64,000 nucleotides of DNA from contig CAZKBP010000003.1 of assembly GCA_964551015.1 (NCBI GenBank), positions 62,001-126,000 of the forward strand, written 5' to 3'. Shown here in pieces: positions 33,887 through 41,420 of the stretch. Numbering within the stretch: position 1 is the stretch's first letter; the number at the start of each line of letters is the position of its first letter. The position numbers and the translations under genes are program-made. The DNA is from CAZKBP01 sp964551015. GTDB lineage: Bacteria; Bacteroidota; Bacteroidia; Cytophagales; Microscillaceae. The notes beneath the pieces are model-generated. The model ran no database searches. It worked only from the letters and a program-made list of their open reading frames with translations, and was not told where the DNA came from.

Positions 33887-34123
33887 TTATGATGACTTTT
33901 TGTCCTTTAGCTCTTTACGTGGTTTGTAGAGAATAGCTGCAAATTGAACCAAAAATCCTAAAAAAACTAGGATTGGCCCCAAAGTAAGCCCCAAAAATCC
34001 AAATCCGAAGGTTTCTGTATCCTGACTCATCACGGCAAAGCCCACGATCAACAAGGCAATGCCACCTAACATAATCCAGTAATTTTCTTTGGAAAAAGCG
34101 AGTTTATCTTTTTGTTCTGACAT
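33887..34123 (-). CDS. DUF3098 two-helix membrane protein
   Basis: With ATG 34123 (MSEQKDKLAFSKENY) as start it is 78 residues; a further Met eight codons upstream is less likely. Core: LAFSKENYWIMLGGIALLIVGF, then a second helix (LGPILVFLGFLVQFAAILYKP). This is the DUF3098 pattern, found beside ftsX and uppP in Bacteroidota. Likely an accessory inner-membrane protein in cell-wall synthesis, by neighbourhood only. The start of the previous plus-strand gene is far away, and the 240 bp upstream show no clear promoter. Confidence 0.85.
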   Translation of the reverse strand: MSEQKDKLAFSKENYWIMLGGIALLIVGFAVMSQDTETFGFGFLGLTLGPILVFLGFLVQFAAILYKPRKELKDKKSS

Positions 34124-34413
34124 ATTTTTCGGTCTTAATTCAACCACAAATCTAGCAAAAGAATCAGGAACTCGCTGTTAAAAAATCATAAATTCCCCAC
34201 TAAGTCAAGCGAATTTCCCAAAAAATGCCTTACCTTAACTAGAGGTAGGCAACTATCTGTGCATGCATGTACGTGAAGATACAATGACTACAAGGTAATT
34301 TGGCGAATTTGCCTTGACAAGACACGAAGTAGGATTTCTTCGTAAAACAAGCGAACCTTTCTTGTGTTTTTACGGATAAAGTTATTAATTTGGATAAAAA
34401 AACAACATTCTTC

Positions 34414-34986
34414 ATGGGTTTATTAAATAAAATTCTGTTTACTGTAAGGGGCGAACATAAAATATATTTTCATCAAGGACACCAAAGGCTTCAACAAAGA
34501 GATTTCGAGGGAGCCATTGAAGCTTTCAATCAGGCCATTGCCTGCAAACCTCACTACGAAGCTTATCATAATCGAGCAACGGCTCATTACAAACTACAAA
34601 ACTACCCCGAAGCGATCCGTGATTATCACGAAGCTACTAATTTAGACCCAAATACCCCCGAGGCGTATTTGGGTCTGGGCATTGTCTACACGAAAATGGG
34701 TCAATACCCCGAAGCGATTGAGAGCTACACCCAAGCGATTCGCCTGAATCCTTGCCATACCATGGCTTACACTAACCGAGGCTTTGCCCGGATGAAACTC
34801 CATCAATTTGAGGAGGCCATTGCCGATTTTGACGAGGCAATTCGTGCTAATCCTTACAACGCGGCCGCTTACAACAACCGAGGAGCCATTTATTTTGAGC
34901 TAGGTGAGGAGGCAAAAGCTAATCAGGATTGGCAAAAAGCCAAAGAGCTGGGACTCGCCAGATCTGAGGTGATGCAAGATTTCTGA
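34414..34986 (+). CDS. Tetratricopeptide (TPR) repeat protein
   Basis: Start placed at ATG 34414 (MGLLNKILF), giving 190 residues; a TTG at 34390 would add 8 residues but overlaps a -7-like TTAATTTG. The protein is four consecutive TPRs of 34 residues (GHQRLQQRDFEGAIEAFNQAIACKP, then ATAHYKLQNYPEAIRDYHEATNLDP, GIVYTKMGQYPEAIESYTQAIRLNP, GFARMKLHQFEEAIADFDEAIRANP) plus a capping helix pair. Such proteins bind partner proteins; the N-terminal hydrophobic stretch is weak, so it is probably cytosolic. No partner is evident nearby. Confidence 0.8.
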   Translation: MGLLNKILFTVRGEHKIYFHQGHQRLQQRDFEGAIEAFNQAIACKPHYEAYHNRATAHYKLQNYPEAIRDYHEATNLDPNTPEAYLGLGIVYTKMGQYPEAIESYTQAIRLNPCHTMAYTNRGFARMKLHQFEEAIADFDEAIRANPYNAAAYNNRGAIYFELGEEAKANQDWQKAKELGLARSEVMQDF

Positions 34987-35089
34987 GAAAAACGAGTGAT
35001 TGAAATCCTATACCGTTTCTATTGAAGACCGTATTACTTCCCTTCGGAAATGATCGGTCTTATTTTTTAGATCACTAGACATTCTTTCC

Positions 35090-35097
35090 TATTTTTG
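35090..35097 (+). promoter_or_regulatory. -7 box (TATTTTTG) for the OmpH-like gene
   Basis: A TAnnTTTG match 36 nt before the GTG start; only a weak T-rich -33 region lies at the right distance. Confidence 0.5.
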
Positions 35098-35133
35098 CGA
35101 TTCATTTCATGGTAAAAACAAAAGCGAATCCAA

Positions 35134-35808
35134 GTGAAAAATACATCTTTGATTATAAATATAGTGCTGGGTCTTGCGGTCTTGATTTTGTACATACTTC
35201 ATTTTACCGCCAACGGAGCCAGTACGGCACAGGAAGAACCTACCAAAGTAGCTTCAGAAACCCCTGAAAAAGAAACAAAACCTAAAACTTCTGAAAAACA
35301 GAAAGCGAAATCTACTCAAAATAACAGCGAACTTCGCTTTGCCTATGTCAATTCGGATTCACTCCAATTAAATTATGACTATTACAAAGCCATAGAAAAA
35401 CAACTGGAAAGCAAACGCCAATACATCGAGTCTGACCTCAAACGCCGTCAGGAATCTCTTCAGGGTGAGGCCATGAGTTTTCAGCAATCTATTCAGAATC
35501 AGAGCATCACCGAGCAACAAGCCTTAGAAATGCGTGATAACCTCTTGAAAAAAGAACAAGAATTCATGCAATACGGACAGACCCAAGAAGCCAGCCTGCT
35601 CAAAGAAGAACAAAATGCGAACAAAAAACTTAACGAGAATATCTCCAAATATCTCGCGCAATTTGCTGCGGAAAATGATTATGATTTCATCTTCAGCTAT
35701 TCCAGTTCGGCCTTAGCCGTGGGCGTCCTCCACGCAGATGATCGCTATGATATTACCAAAGATGTACTCGAAGGCCTAAACGCCGAGTACCAAGCTGATA
35801 AGAAGTGA
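35134..35808 (+). CDS. OmpH/Skp-family periplasmic chaperone
   Basis: A 224-residue protein with a GTG start and an N-terminal membrane segment (about 5-25), an acidic, Lys/Thr/Glu-rich linker (30-65), then the OmpH domain: FAYVNSDSLQLNYDYYKAIEKQLESKR opens it, followed by a long coiled coil (about 85-165) forming the Skp tentacles, and a closing strand (YDFIFSYSSSALAVGVLHADDRYDITKDVLEGLN). Skp-like proteins guide unfolded outer-membrane proteins through the periplasm. Here it appears anchored by its N-terminal helix rather than soluble. It is 81 bp ahead of the SDR gene on the same strand. Confidence 0.88.
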   Translation: MKNTSLIINIVLGLAVLILYILHFTANGASTAQEEPTKVASETPEKETKPKTSEKQKAKSTQNNSELRFAYVNSDSLQLNYDYYKAIEKQLESKRQYIESDLKRRQESLQGEAMSFQQSIQNQSITEQQALEMRDNLLKKEQEFMQYGQTQEASLLKEEQNANKKLNENISKYLAQFAAENDYDFIFSYSSSALAVGVLHADDRYDITKDVLEGLNAEYQADKK

Positions 35809-35889
35809 TTTTGAAGCAAAAGGGAAAATAAATAAGAATTTCTCTTGGTTTGTTGATAAAAAATCTGAATTTTATCCGAAAAAGAAAAC

Positions 35890-36702
35890 ATGAAAGATTT
35901 TAAGAACCAAGTAGTTTGGATTACAGGAGCTTCTTCGGGTATCGGTGAAGCTCTTTGCCAGGCCTTTGCTAAGGAAGGAGCTAAAATTATACTTTCTTCT
36001 CGTCGGGAAGCAGAATTGCGAAGAGTAGCTGAGGCTTGCACAGGTGCGGCCGATACGTTTATCTTACCCTTAGATTTAGCCCAAAGCGATACCCTCCCCG
36101 AAAAAGTAAAAGTTGCTCTCGATCATTTTGGACACATAGATTTACTTATCAATAATGGCGGAATTAGCCAACGCAGTCTGGCCAAAGATACAAACATGCA
36201 GGTCTATCGCCAGATTATGGAAGTGGATTACTTTGGTACAGTCGCCTTGACTCAGGCACTTCTTCCGCATATGCTCAAACGAGGCAGTGGACATTTATCC
36301 GTAGTAAGTAGCATAGCAGGCAAACTTGGGGTGCCCCTTCGCACTGCCTATTCAGGAGCCAAATTCGCCGTGAATGGTTATTTCGAGGCGCTACGGGTAG
36401 AAACGCTCCAAGCTGGACTCAAAGTAAGCATTATTTGTCCCGGTTCCATCAATACAAATGTCTCTAAGAATGCCCTGACCGGAGATGGCTCTGCACAGGG
36501 AGCCACTGATAACTCCATCGCCAATGGGGTCGCCCCTGAGGAATGTGCCCGTCAAATCCTCGAGGGCCTCAAAGCCGAAGAATTGGAAATCCTCATTGGT
36601 AACGAGATGGAACTGGGTGCTGTCCAACTCCGTCAGTCCGACCACAACCAACTCAATCAAATGCTCCAGCAGTATTTACAAGATTACAAATTGCAAGATT
36701 AG
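35890..36702 (+). CDS. Short-chain dehydrogenase/reductase (SDR)
   Basis: A 270-residue SDR: GASSGIG cofactor loop (about 12-18), SRREAELRR (Arg after the second strand, suggesting NADPH preference), NNGGISQRS (NNGG variant, as in DHRS7-like proteins), Ser in VVSSIAGK, and YSGAKFAVNGY (Tyr-Lys). The NNGG and YSGAK forms place it with the DHRS7B/fatty-acyl type of SDRs. Substrate unknown. It converges on pruA across 220 bp that contain a short tandem repeat. Confidence 0.88.
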   Translation: MKDFKNQVVWITGASSGIGEALCQAFAKEGAKIILSSRREAELRRVAEACTGAADTFILPLDLAQSDTLPEKVKVALDHFGHIDLLINNGGISQRSLAKDTNMQVYRQIMEVDYFGTVALTQALLPHMLKRGSGHLSVVSSIAGKLGVPLRTAYSGAKFAVNGYFEALRVETLQAGLKVSIICPGSINTNVSKNALTGDGSAQGATDNSIANGVAPEECARQILEGLKAEELEILIGNEMELGAVQLRQSDHNQLNQMLQQYLQDYKLQD

Positions 36703-36790
36703 GGATTTAGGAATAGATAGTAATCCCCATCCATTTCTGTGATGTATACACTTGAATGAGAGTGGACTTTCCGCTGGAATACTCCGAAAG

Positions 36791-36818
36791 CCCTCTGTGT
36801 CTCCGTGTCTCTGTGTTT
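36791..36818. repeat. Tandem CTCTGTGTCTCCGTGTCTCTGTG motif
   Basis: Pyrimidine-rich units (TCTGTGTCTC, CGTGTCTC, TGTG) repeat imperfectly between two convergent genes. The same kind of phrase is familiar from intergenic DNA of other bacteria, but I cannot cite a count. The rest of 36703-36924 is unremarkable. Confidence 0.4.
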
Positions 36819-36924
36819 GAATAAGCTATCCAGATGTATGCACGGAGAATAAGGATTGATGTAAGACTCGATGCTAAATTTGCATCGAGTCTACTCCTCT
36901 CCGAATCTTTAATCTTCCTAGCAA

Positions 36925-38550
36925 TTATCCTAAAAAAGGATAACGAAAATCTGTAGGCGGTACAAATGTCTCCTTGATGGTGCGCGGACTCACCCAGCGT
37001 AATAGATTGAGCATGGAACCTGCTTTATCATTTGTGCCTGAGGCTCTGGCTCCGCCAAAAGGCTGCTGACCGACCACGGCTCCCGTGGGTTTATCATTGA
37101 TGTAGAAATTACCTGCCGCTTGGCTAAGCTTGTTCGTGGCCAGATTAATGGCATAACGATCTTGAGCAAATATGGCTCCCGTCAAAGCATAAGGAGAGGT
37201 CTGATCTAGTAATTCTAAGGTCTGCTCGAAATTTTCCTCGTGATACACATAGACCGTGAGCACGGGGCCAAAGATTTCCTCGACCATCGTGGTGGATTGC
37301 GGGTCTTTGCTTTCTAAAATAGTAGGCTCGATAAAATAACCCTTGGATTTGTCATAATTTCCACCAGCGATCACTTCTACTCCGGGCGTTTCCTTGGCCT
37401 GATCGATGTAGCGGGCGATTTTGTCAAAAGCACGCTCATCAATGACGGCATTCACAAAGTTGCTAAAATCTTCGGTACCGCCCATTTTGATATGCTTCAA
37501 ATCCTCGAGCATGTGGTTTTTGACCTGTTCCCAGAGATTAGAAGGCAGGTAAGCGCGAGAAGCGGCTGAGCATTTTTGTCCTTGAAATTCAAAAGCACCC
37601 CGAATCAAGCCCGTGGCGAGTGCCTTGGCATCGGCAGATTTGTGCGCGATCACGAAGTCCTTCCCTCCCGTTTCGCCCACGATGCGGGGATAGCCTTTGT
37701 ACTTATCAATATTTTCTCCAATGGTGCGCCACAACTGCTTGAATACACCCGTACTGCCCGTAAAGTGCAATCCCGCAAAATCAGGATGCTCGAAGACGAT
37801 TTTTCCTACCTCGGGACCATCTACATAAATCAAATTAATCACGCCGTCGGGTAGCCCTGCTTCTCGGAGAATTTCCATGAAAACCCTGGCCGAGTAAATC
37901 TGTGTGTAAGCTGGTTTCCAAATCACGGTATTGCCCATCAAAGCTGGAGCTGTGGGTAAATTCCCTCCAATAGCGGTGAAATTAAAAGGCGTAATGGCTA
38001 AAAGAAATCCTTCCAAGGGGCGGTACTCCAAGCGATTCCACACGCCGGGAGAAGATTCAGGCTGCTCGGCATAGATTTCTGAAAGATAATAAGCATTAAA
38101 GCGCAGGAAGTCAATCAGTTCACAGGCCGCGTCGATCTCTGCTTGGAAAGCATTCTTGGATTGACCGAGCATGGTCGCGGCGTTTATTTTAGCCCGATAA
38201 GGCCCGGCGATGAGGTCAGCCGCTTTGAGGAAAATACTCGCGCGTTGCTCCCAAGGCAAGTTTGCCCATTCCTCTTTTACACTCAGGCAGGCATTGATGG
38301 CTTGGTGGACGTGGGTTTCGTCGCCCTCGTAAAAATAGCCCAAAGTATGTTGGTGGTCGTGAGGCGGAGCGAGGCGCATTTTTTGGTCGCCCATCACTTC
38401 TTCATTGCCGATGTACATCGGGATATCGATTTCCTGTGAGCGCATCTCCGCGAGCGTGGCTTGGAGCATTTCTCTCTCGGGTGAGCCGGGGGCATAGCTT
38501 AGGATTGGTTCATTTTCGGGTATTGGTATCTGAAAAAATGCGTTTGCCAT
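36925..38550 (-). CDS. pruA: L-glutamate gamma-semialdehyde (1-pyrroline-5-carboxylate) dehydrogenase
   Basis: PruA oxidises glutamate semialdehyde to glutamate with NAD, the second step of proline catabolism. A 541-residue aldehyde dehydrogenase: NAD site IVGETGGKDFVIAH, catalytic Cys327 in GAFEFQGQKCSAASRAY, catalytic Glu in GETGGKD, and the C-terminal family-specific ending (DKAGSMLNLLRWVSPRTIKETFVPP). The last region and the standalone (not PutA-fused) size fit the Bacteroidota/mitochondrial type P5C dehydrogenase. No proline dehydrogenase gene is in the window. A -7 box lies 30 bp upstream. Confidence 0.96.
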   Translation of the reverse strand: MANAFFQIPIPENEPILSYAPGSPEREMLQATLAEMRSQEIDIPMYIGNEEVMGDQKMRLAPPHDHQHTLGYFYEGDETHVHQAINACLSVKEEWANLPWEQRASIFLKAADLIAGPYRAKINAATMLGQSKNAFQAEIDAACELIDFLRFNAYYLSEIYAEQPESSPGVWNRLEYRPLEGFLLAITPFNFTAIGGNLPTAPALMGNTVIWKPAYTQIYSARVFMEILREAGLPDGVINLIYVDGPEVGKIVFEHPDFAGLHFTGSTGVFKQLWRTIGENIDKYKGYPRIVGETGGKDFVIAHKSADAKALATGLIRGAFEFQGQKCSAASRAYLPSNLWEQVKNHMLEDLKHIKMGGTEDFSNFVNAVIDERAFDKIARYIDQAKETPGVEVIAGGNYDKSKGYFIEPTILESKDPQSTTMVEEIFGPVLTVYVYHEENFEQTLELLDQTSPYALTGAIFAQDRYAINLATNKLSQAAGNFYINDKPTGAVVGQQPFGGARASGTNDKAGSMLNLLRWVSPRTIKETFVPPTDFRYPFLG

Positions 38551-38579
38551 TGTTTTTATAGATTAAATGATATTCGGTT

Positions 38580-38587
38580 CAAAAATA
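38580..38587 (-). promoter_or_regulatory. -7 box (TATTTTTG) for pruA
   Basis: TATTTTTG on the minus strand, 30 nt before the pruA ATG; the -33 region is only T-rich. Confidence 0.5.
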
Positions 38588-38736
38588 ATGATGCAAAAAT
38601 GCGTAATTAAAAAGAGGATTGAAAATTTGGGAGATTTAGAGCAGATAGAATTTAGCAGGGAATATTTATTTTTGGGTGAAATGTGTTGAGAAAAGTCTTA
38701 TTAACAAAGTTTAATTTTTAAGCAAAATTTGGTAGA

Positions 38737-39573
38737 TTGCAAAAAAAAGAAATCAGTAACTCAAAACAACCCTTATCCGAGGTATTTGGCTTTCCTATTT
38801 CTAACGATTCAGAGGAAGTAAAGAAAAGTAGGCAAAAAAGATTATGTCCTTTTAATCGTACTTCCAATATCTGTACTAAAGACAAAGCAGAAAGTCCGTT
38901 GGGAGTCTGTAGTATCTATTATTCAGACAAACCTGTAATTAATTGTCCTATCAGGTTTCAAGAAGGAGATTTGATATTCAGGAAAGCAGCAGATTTTTTC
39001 TTTGAACAAGATGAAGGATGGGATATTTTGTCAGAAATCAGATTAAAAGACAAGGACGGTAAAACGGCTGGAAATATTGACTACGTGTTAGTTTTGAGGG
39101 ATAAGAATGGAAAGCTTATAGATTTTGCTTCCTTAGAAATCCAATCTGTTTATATTACAGGCAATTTAAGGAAGCCCTTTGAAAAGTATATAGAACAGCA
39201 GAACCCTGCCTTTGAATGGAACGAAAGGTATAATTATCCTAAACCTGACTATCTTTCCTCTTCTCGTAAGAGGCTGATTCCACAAATGTTGCAAAAAGGA
39301 GGTATTTTTAAAAACTGGAAAAAAAAGCAGGCAGTTGCTTTACAAAAATCTTTCTATGAAACTTTACCAGCCTTACCCGAAGTAGCAGCAAACCAAGCGG
39401 ACATTGCTTGGTTTTTGTATGATTTATCTTTCAACGAAAAAATCCAGAGGTACGATCTCAAATGGCAGCATACGATCTACACACGATTTGAGGAATCTTT
39501 ATTAAGAATAACCACACCTTTGCCCGGGAAGATAGAAGATTTTGTAGCCTTGCTCGAGAAGAAACTTACCTAA
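38737..39573 (+). CDS. NotI-family (iron-binding PD-(D/E)XK) restriction endonuclease
   Basis: A 278-residue nuclease with TTG start at 38737; no ATG is available. Residues 12-74 carry the NotI signature: PLSEVFGFP, then Cys37 (CPFN), Cys46 (CTK), Cys58 (GVCS) and Cys70 (CPIRF), which match the four Cys of the NotI iron site in spacing and context. The nuclease core follows as Glu100, Asp115 (NIDYVLV), and Glu134-x-Gln136 (SLEIQ), the NotI E...D...ExQ arrangement. It is shorter than NotI (278 versus about 380). A Dam-family methylase starts 18 bp downstream, making a type II restriction-modification pair. The AT-rich codon choice differs from the neighbouring pruA gene and suggests horizontal origin. 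Confidence 0.82.
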   Translation: MQKKEISNSKQPLSEVFGFPISNDSEEVKKSRQKRLCPFNRTSNICTKDKAESPLGVCSIYYSDKPVINCPIRFQEGDLIFRKAADFFFEQDEGWDILSEIRLKDKDGKTAGNIDYVLVLRDKNGKLIDFASLEIQSVYITGNLRKPFEKYIEQQNPAFEWNERYNYPKPDYLSSSRKRLIPQMLQKGGIFKNWKKKQAVALQKSFYETLPALPEVAANQADIAWFLYDLSFNEKIQRYDLKWQHTIYTRFEESLLRITTPLPGKIEDFVALLEKKLT

Positions 39574-39591
39574 GTAAACAACATAGTATTG

Positions 39592-40479
39592 ATGACTCAA
39601 CAACTTGAAATATTCCCTTCGGAGAACCCCAATTCTCAGAAAGAAAATAGTAAAAAAGTAGTTAATGTAGCCTCTGTTCCTCAGCGGAGTCCCTTCCGTT
39701 ATCCAGGAGGAAAGACTTGGTTTGTTCCTTTTTTCAGGCAGTGGATGAGCCAATTCCAAGCTCAGGAAATACAATTGATAGAGCCATTTGCTGGAGGGGG
39801 AATCGTAAGCTTAACCACAGCTTTTGAAAATTTAGCCAAACAGATCATCATGGCAGAACTAGACGAAGAGGTAGCAGCAGTCTGGCAGACTATCTTAAGC
39901 GAAGAAAACGAGTGGTTAGCAAAAGCGATTTATCACTTCGAACTCAATCTGGCAAACGTCCAATCTGAGCTAGCCAAGCCCAATAAATCTGTAAAAGAAA
40001 AAGCCTTCTGTACCATTCTCAAAAACCGGATTCTACACGGGGGGATTCTAGCAAAAGGCTCGGGTCTTATCAAAAAAGGAGAAAATGGGAAAGGGCTTTC
40101 TTCTCGTTGGTATCCCAAGACATTGAGAGACCGTATTCTGGCGATCAATCAGGTCCATCATAAGATGGAGTTTACTAAGGCAGATGCCTTTGATGTCATT
40201 GTACAACACAGAGATAACCTTCAAGCTGTTTTCTTTATCGATCCCCCTTACACCGTAGCAGGCCGAAGATTATATACACACTTCGAGATTGACCATGAGA
40301 AGCTCTTCCGAGCCCTGCGTCAAATCGAAGGATATTTCCTAATGACCTATGATGATACCGAGGAAGTAAGAGCTTGGGCCGAAAAATACGAATTTCCCTA
40401 TCAATCTATCCCCATGAAAACTACACATCATCGCCAGAAGTACGAATTGGTTATTTCAAACAAATTCACTACAAATTGA
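39592..40479 (+). CDS. Dam-family (D12 class) N6-adenine DNA methyltransferase
   Basis: I choose ATG 39592 over the TTG one codon before, giving 295 residues. The alpha-type order is clear: PFRYPGGK (about 34-41), the SAM-binding EPFAGGG (about 64-70, motif I), and catalytic FIDPPY (about 217-222, motif IV, DPPY). These define adenine-N6 methylases of the Dam/DpnM/EcoRV group. It should methylate the site cut by the NotI-fold nuclease just upstream. The protein lacks an obvious separate target-recognition insertion beyond about residues 115-200. The downstream DUF697 gene starts 161 bp later and is probably not part of the system. Confidence 0.9.
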   Translation: MTQQLEIFPSENPNSQKENSKKVVNVASVPQRSPFRYPGGKTWFVPFFRQWMSQFQAQEIQLIEPFAGGGIVSLTTAFENLAKQIIMAELDEEVAAVWQTILSEENEWLAKAIYHFELNLANVQSELAKPNKSVKEKAFCTILKNRILHGGILAKGSGLIKKGENGKGLSSRWYPKTLRDRILAINQVHHKMEFTKADAFDVIVQHRDNLQAVFFIDPPYTVAGRRLYTHFEIDHEKLFRALRQIEGYFLMTYDDTEEVRAWAEKYEFPYQSIPMKTTHHRQKYELVISNKFTTN

Positions 40480-40640
40480 GCCACGGCGATTATAACCACC
40501 ACCACAAAATAAAATCCCTCCCTAAACGACTTTATCCAACAAAACCTTTATTAAATTTTTCGACCAAAAACAAGGAATTGCGCAAATATTTGAGTACCTT
40601 GCATAACCAAGTATCAATATCAAATCTAATCAAAAACAAC

Positions 40641-41285
40641 ATGAGCAAAAGATCTGTAATGGCCGACGATGTAATTGACAGTCACGTACTGTGGGCCATG
40701 GGGGCAGGGGCGATTCCGCTTCCTTTCATTGATGCCGCCGCGGTTACGGCCATTCAATTGAATATGTTCAAGGAGCTATGTATGATCTATCAGGTAGATT
40801 ATAATGAGTCTTTCGCTAAGAATTTAATCAGCTCCATCGCGGGGGCTTCTTTAGCCAAGATTGGTGCAAGTTTTATCAAAGCTATCCCCGGCGTGGGAAG
40901 TTTGTTGGGAGGTGTACCCATGGTGGTACTTTCGGGTGCTTCTACCTACGGGATGGGTCAGGTATTTAAACAACACCTAGAGATTGGAGGGATGATGTCT
41001 ACCTTTAGCTTCGATAATGCCCAAAAAATATACAACGAAGCCTACGAGCGAGGCAAAGAATATGTAGATGATCTCCGTCGTCGTACCATGGGCGAGGAAC
41101 CCAAAAAGGAGCCTGCCACTGAGAACGGAAATGCAGGTGGAACCCAAACAAAAGCCCAAACCGCTACCACCAACGGCACAGACATCGTTGAGAAATTACG
41201 CACCCTCAAAGACCTCAAAGACCAAGGCTTGCTGACCGATGAAGAGTACCAAGCCAAAAAATCCAAATTGTTGGATGAATTATAG
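40641..41285 (+). CDS. DUF697 membrane protein with C-terminal SHOCT domain
   Basis: ATG 40641 (MSKRSVMADDVI) gives 214 residues; the frame is open upstream but overlaps the methylase and is not protein-like. The DUF697 part (about 10-130) is two hydrophobic hairpins (HVLWAMGAGAIPLPFIDAAAVTAIQLNM and LAKIGASFIKAIPGVGSLLGGVP ... VVLSGASTYGMG), the module often fused to or paired with GTPases. A polar, Thr/Ala-rich linker follows, then a SHOCT domain (IVEKLRTLKDLKDQGLLTDEEYQAKKSKLL). Possibly a membrane organiser or stress protein. No GTPase gene is next to it. Confidence 0.82.
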   Translation: MSKRSVMADDVIDSHVLWAMGAGAIPLPFIDAAAVTAIQLNMFKELCMIYQVDYNESFAKNLISSIAGASLAKIGASFIKAIPGVGSLLGGVPMVVLSGASTYGMGQVFKQHLEIGGMMSTFSFDNAQKIYNEAYERGKEYVDDLRRRTMGEEPKKEPATENGNAGGTQTKAQTATTNGTDIVEKLRTLKDLKDQGLLTDEEYQAKKSKLLDEL

Positions 41286-41330
41286 AATTATAGAGAGAGT
41301 ATTCAGGAGCTGGGAGAGGTCTGTTGTCTT

Positions 41331-41378
41331 CTCCTGACTCCTATCTCCTCATCTAACTCCTAGCTTCTCCCTTCCTCC
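41331..41378. repeat. Pyrimidine-rich tandem repeat (CTCCTGACTCCTATCTCCT type)
   Basis: About five imperfect copies of an 8-10 nt unit built on CTCCT. It lies between the DUF697 gene and the DUF445 gene. A weak -7-like TATCTTTA follows at 41398-41405. Confidence 0.45.
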
Positions 41379-41420
41379 ATTTTCCTAAAATATTCTGTAT
41401 CTTTACCCAAAAAAGACTGC

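Noticed and set aside
36791..36818. CRISPR repeat
   Set aside because: Period of only about 8-10 nt, no spacers, no cas genes in the window.
40374..40640. Longer N-terminus for the DUF697 protein
   Set aside because: It overlaps the methylase gene in another frame and is unlike the family; ATG 40641 fits the domain start.
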